Part shown: piece after piece, positions 59,574 through 64,000 of the stretch
Numbering within the stretch: position 1 is the first letter of the stretch
Layout of the letters: each line of letters starts with the position of its first letter
DNA from: Pseudopyrenochaeta lycopersici
Lineage: Eukaryota > Ascomycota > Dothideomycetes > Pleosporales > Pseudopyrenochaetaceae
Reading direction: 5' to 3'
Length of the DNA: 64,000 nucleotides
NCBI GenBank assembly: GCA_003313425.1
Contig: NHZP01000008.1
Span: 1,364,001 to 1,428,000 of the forward strand
The notes under the pieces: model-generated
Database searches by the model: none
What the model was told of the DNA's origin: nothing
Seen by the model: the letters and a program-made list of their open reading frames with translations, nothing else
Translations under genes and position numbers: made by a program

Positions 59574-61043
59574 CTATAAACTCGAAATACTCGTGTTGCT
59601 GCTCTGCGGTTTTGGCTTCTTTGGCCCAAACTCTTCCATTTGCACCAGCGATGTCTCATCATTCTCTGTAGACTGTACTTCAAAGGTCTTGGTGTATGTG
59701 ATCGCATGAGGATCTCTCGCGCTCGAGTTTGTCCCTCGTCCCATACTTCCTATGGTTCCTCCTGCTCCTCCATTTTTCATGCCCTGAGTGCGGCTGCCAT
59801 AGGCGTAGTATGGCCGCTGACTGGTTCCTTTGGTTGTACCGAACACCTTGGGAGAGAGGCGCACGAGCATGACACGAAGCGCAGGCATGCAGGCGCACAT
59901 AATGCCGACGTTGATTTCAATGTTGCTCCAGTTGATGACCTCGGTTTGGTCCCAGGTGGGGTTCATTGAGGCCGCGAAGTGGACGAGAGACTGGAGGCGG
60001 AGAATCGAGACGATGGTGACGAAAGTACCAACGCAGAACATCAATGTTACGCTGATCTTCTTGCGCCACGAGAGCTGTAGGTGGAAGATTTCGTAAAGTG
60101 GAATCGCCAGCATCCAGATATCTAAGGCAATACTCATGCCGGCATTACTCCAGGCTAAAGCATTAATATTGATGCATTTGCCTTTGCCCTCCTTGTCCCA
60201 TGAAGTCCAGTAGTATGAGATTGGTTGACACTGGAAAATGGACACAATGATGAATGCAATACCCCAAACGAGGTTGAAGGCGACCGTCGCCCATAATAGT
60301 CGCCGGATACTGGGTTTCGGGAAAATTCGCAGGAAAAACAGCAGGAGTGTGAGCTTCAGTAGGGCAACCTGGAGGAAGTAGAGTATCTCAAGAGCGTACA
60401 ACCAACGGACAAAGTTTGTGATATGGTCGAAAGGGACCGTCCAGACGTCTTTCCCAAGTCCGTTGGGTACCATGGCTCTGTCTATTATGACGACGGATGG
60501 CAAACCGGCGAGCAGTAAGGCGACCAAGGAATAATCGTCCCAGCCTAGCTCACCAATAGAGAACACGCCCTTGTATAAAAGTCGGGTGACGGCAACAATG
60601 TTTGTTGTAGTGGCAAGTGCGATATTGGCAACGCGAATTGACTGGCCACTGTAACGTATTGGAGCGTGACATGCTGACGTAGTGAGGTTTTTTGTAGCTG
60701 GTGATGAAGTCATTAGCTATTGATCTAGCGTGATGGTAGTCAGGAAGTGAGCCACTCACTCAATGCCTCCCTCAGTGTACAGGTGTGCAATACGCATACT
60801 TCAACGTCGCTCTGCAATTTGACGTTGGTGCAAACGCATGTCGAGTTACTAGCCGCACAGTGAGACTGCGGGAGTGCGGTCTTGAGACAGGCTTGCTATG
60901 GAGACTATTAGCAACTGTCGGCCTCGATAGTTGAGTGGACATACCGCGCATTTAGGAAGAAGTGCAATCGACGAGCTCAACTCTTGCGCAAGGCCCCAAG
61001 ATACCCAGGCCAGGAGTGGAAGCAGTAATTGCAAGGGCCTCAT
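59574..61043 (-). CDS. CFEM-domain seven-helix receptor (PTH11-like GPCR)
   Basis: Three exons, 60945-61043, 60760-60895 and 59574-60697, 452 aa. Signal peptide MRPLQLLLPLLAWVSWGLAQ precedes a CFEM domain with all eight Cys at about 32, 36, 46, 53, 55, 67, 72 and 88; the exons are needed to see it. Seven hydrophobic segments follow, in the fungal rhodopsin-like/PTH11 pattern: IALATTTNIVAVTRLLY, DDYSLVALLLAGLPSVVII, LYALEILYFLQVALLKLTLL, LLWATVAFNLVWGIAFIIVSIFQC, SNAGMSIALDIWMLAIPLY, SVTLMFCVGTFVTIVSILR and VGIMCACMPALRVML. The cytoplasmic tail has a Gly-rich stretch (GGAGGTIGSMG). Such receptors sense surfaces or host cues upstream of cAMP signalling in plant pathogens. Confidence 0.92.
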
Positions 61044-64000
61044 CTTTCCGTGTGCTACATGCAAGGTTCCTTGAGATCTGAGGTGTACGGCAAACTGAAA
61101 GAAGAAGGTCAAGATGAACGGTTCTCTTTGAGATAAGTATGCTTGTTGGCTTCTCCTAGATGGCCGGGAATACCAACAACTGTCAAGGGAACGGGTCCCC
61201 GAAAAGGCTCAAGGGACCCTGTCTTCATATGAGACCAAAGTTGCCATACCGTACGCCAGTGGCTGCAGAGTCCTAACCATCGGGACAGTGACGGCAAGTG
61301 GAGATTTGGCATAGAAAGTGGGCAGGGAACGCTTCCGGCGTTGTTATTCGAGGGGCCATGTTGTTTCGGTACCAGATGTGAAGTGTTGCCGCAGACTTGA
61401 TCCCAGGCACATGCATTGTAAAGTTTAAACCTAGAATCATGGTCACTGGTTCGACCAATGGCTAATATGAAACATAAGCGGGAGGAGGGAAAAGCGGCTT
61501 TGCCACAGAGGGTCTGAACTCGTGAAGCTAGTCGATGGCGAACAGGCCAGATGGGACCGGTGACGGAGATCTTGCTATTCTGGATCAGCGGAATATCCCT
61601 GGCGTGAATTCACGGCACACATAGCCACTTAATGCAGGGTCCGTCTCGAGACGTGCATATCGGCATGTACACTTTCAGAAGACACCGCGGTCGACTAAAC
61701 CACTGCGCCCTCGGAGACCGTCACACGCCAGTGACTCTAGGACTGTCTTTTAGGTGATCTTGCGAACGGCAACCGTGTGTCCCGAGGGGAGCGCAAGGCT
61801 CTCGTAGATCCGGGGAGTACAGCGATCTTGGCCCACCCGTGGAGAGGGACAAACCCGCCGTATGAGGCGTGGGCACGGACCGTCCACCGGTCCAGATTTT
61901 TGCTTTCACCCTACGTGCATGACAACCCGTCAGCCAGCTCTGACCGATTTCTCGCTGACAGCTCCCACAGACTCGTCAGCCACGTGGAAAAGCGCCCCTT
62001 TTTCTCTTTGGGACGATCAGGTTCATTGCTTGCGCAGCCTGGCGTTGACATTGTCAAGTCTCTTTTCACACCACACCATGTTTATTTCACGCGAGTAGGC
62101 ATCTATCAAATGACTCGTAGGACATGGGAGAAAGGAGACTACAAAGGCTACTTCCATCTTTCCCGCGGATGCCATTCGGGAGCGCGGGACACGTCTTTGG
62201 CGGCCGACGGGTGAGGACGCGCGACCGTCAGGAGTGTCAGAGAGTCTGGAAACAGTGGGCTTCCCGCCGCTCGGAGGCCTTTTCTGCCTCACCACCTGAA
62301 GGCTTGTGAGAAACCTATACCCATCGCCCTTAGCTTGCAGGAAGTCTGTTGAGCACTGTCGACGACAGTTAGGTCGCCGCTGAGGCTTCGCTATAACGAA
62401 AACCAAGACGGGATACTTCGGGGCTTCTGGAAGTCTGCTTCGCTTACGTACTGCGCTCCGAGCGGTCGCAAGCCATCTCCGAAGCCCTCTGCCGCCTAAA
62501 TCTGTGCCTCACTGCTCTCATTTCACTGCAGACATTCCAGCAAACCTTGGCTTACGGGCGGTGGAATGCCCAGTTGTAGTCGTCCCAAGACACGGTCTGA
62601 AGCGAATCTTGGACGGCTATCGAGCTCTTCGAGGTTAATCTGATGCAGAATCGATACAGTTGTACGCGTTGTCGGCAAGCACTACTCGCGACGCCCTTCA
62701 TTCCTTTCCTCAACAGCTTACTGACAAGCCCCGGTTGAGTGGGTGGTCTCCCTTATGGAGATGCCTTCACTGGCGCTGCACTTGACTCGAAATCCACCAT
62801 GTTGAATGTCTCGCACGTTGAATCAGGGTTATCCGTGCGCAGGATTTCCAGGATCAATACACATTGTTCCTGTCCGATGCGATCGGTCCCAAAGGCACAT
62901 CTTCGGCTCGATATGGTTTTGCATCCAGGTCGGCTCCACATGGGCCCCCAGCCCAAACATCGTATCGCGGGCTAATAGCGCCGAATTCGCTGATCATGTT
63001 CGCACATCTGCATGGATTGCAGCTGACACCGAGAAGTCCAACGGTCCATGTCCAGACTGTCGGAACAGCTGCCCTCGCATACACGGGCTGATCTGCCTCT
63101 ACTTCGAACACTATACGGTATCTTCCACACGCTATGGGCAAATCACGCAACCTGATGACCAAGTTTGCGGAGTTGTTGTCTACCAAACTGTATTTCCACA
63201 CTACTGTGGCTCTGGTCCCATACCCCATGCATCACCTAATCCAGCATCCGTAGTCTAGGAAATAAACTTCATCAGTAGGCGCGACCTGCATTTCTCACAC
63301 TACAGTCAATGTTTCAAGTTTCATCGTTGAACGGTCGGCCAAACAAACATTGCGGATTAGGTACCGCTTCATCTGCGACTGCGACAGCGGCAATAGCAGT
63401 GACAACGGTCAACCTTCACCCGTCTCACATGTAGGAAAACTCAACATTGTTTTGCGAGTGATATTGATCGCCTCAATCTGAACTGTCCTTGAGACCGGCG
63501 CGCGGAAACTCTCCTCACGTTCCAAAAACACTTACCACTACCCGACATTTTTTCGTCTGGGGATTGCCGTGAACCACAAGAAGGCCGACCAATCGTCCAG
63601 CCGTCAGTGCTGATAGCGCAATTGACCCAAGATGACTGCATAGGTCATATTCGTCACAAAATACGAAGTGCACAAGCAGCTTGAAACGTTTCACGACATG
63701 TTAAGCTTCAGAAGAAATGCTGGAGCCATGTTCTTCGGCAGTTACTCCGCAGGACGCCACCCCGTTCTTCCCAAGAACATGGTGGTCCACGTTTCTTGAT
63801 GCAGCTGAATGCTGCATGCCGCAATGTGGCAAACGTCGGTACACACGAAGAGTTCAAAGACGAGGCTAATCATGCGAAACTTAACCACGCGAGCAAAGTT
63901 GTCCTTGCCAGATACTGACTGGATGATCGACAAGTCGTCCAGAAAAGCTTCGATACCCAGCAAGCGATCTTTGCGCAACTTTTGATACTAACGTCTTCTT
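61044..64000. other. Gene-poor terminal region, 3 kb
   Basis: No gene could be supported. A minus-strand ORF at 62854-63228 (125 codons) and an adjacent frame at 62753-62956 read somewhat like protein, but no family is recognised and opposite-strand ORFs cover the same bases. The ORF 63742-63978 (minus) near the edge could be the end of a gene lying outside the window. Confidence 0.4.

Noticed and set aside
1..64000. Transposons, CRISPR arrays, bacterial-type operons or terminators
   Set aside because: None seen. Genes are monocistronic with spliceosomal introns and no transposase or reverse transcriptase motifs were found in the translated frames.

Overview
This window is nuclear DNA from a filamentous ascomycete (Pezizomycotina). 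The evidence is short GT-AG introns (mostly 45-100 bp, with CTRAC/CTAAT-type branch sites), genes on both strands, and ascomycete-type families: a CFEM-domain seven-helix receptor, a C2H2/NB-ARC/TPR NLR, an AsaB/CmcJ-like oxidoreductase, and Kre9/KNH and Ser/Thr-rich GPI proteins. A dothideomycete-like fungus is my impression only. Most genes are split, so the exon models below were built by joining frames at splice sites and checking that the phases add up. No transposon, CRISPR array or convincing tRNA was seen.

Layout. 1-13 kb: an edge-truncated minus-strand gene, a Ser-rich poly-Lys protein, a gene-poor gap, a secreted PEBP-family protein, an isochorismatase-like hydrolase, the fission dynamin DNM1, and the three-exon ATP synthase subunit e. 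13-23 kb: cytoplasmic dynein intermediate chain, then a cell-surface block (two tandem Cys-scaffold single-pass membrane paralogues and a small GPI-type protein), an AsaB/CmcJ-like gene and a small ORF. 23-30 kb: an eight-exon NLR-type STAND ATPase sharing a 345-bp start-to-start promoter with a DUF7580/HeLo-like gene; this is the most interesting locus. 32-42 kb: a Kre9/KNH-type GPI protein, a small nuclear-type protein, a MYND-SET protein, a membrane-anchored coiled-coil protein and ABP1. 43-57 kb: an F-box/DUF7892 giant, a four-helix membrane protein, MTD1, MMS19, RPF2 and a Grx3/4-type glutaredoxin. 58-61 kb: a possible orphan multi-pass membrane protein and, convergent with it, a CFEM-GPCR (PTH11 type). 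The last 3 kb hold no gene I can defend.

How the genes fit together. Much is housekeeping: mitochondrial division and energy (DNM1, subunit e), one-carbon metabolism (MTD1), cytosolic Fe-S assembly and iron sensing (MMS19, Grx3/4), ribosome assembly (RPF2), and endocytosis and transport (ABP1, dynein). Several of these are head-to-head pairs with 300-600 bp between start codons. Between them lie accessory genes for surface sensing (CFEM-GPCR, Cys-scaffold receptors, GPI proteins) and for non-self recognition or regulated cell death (NLR plus DUF7580 partner).
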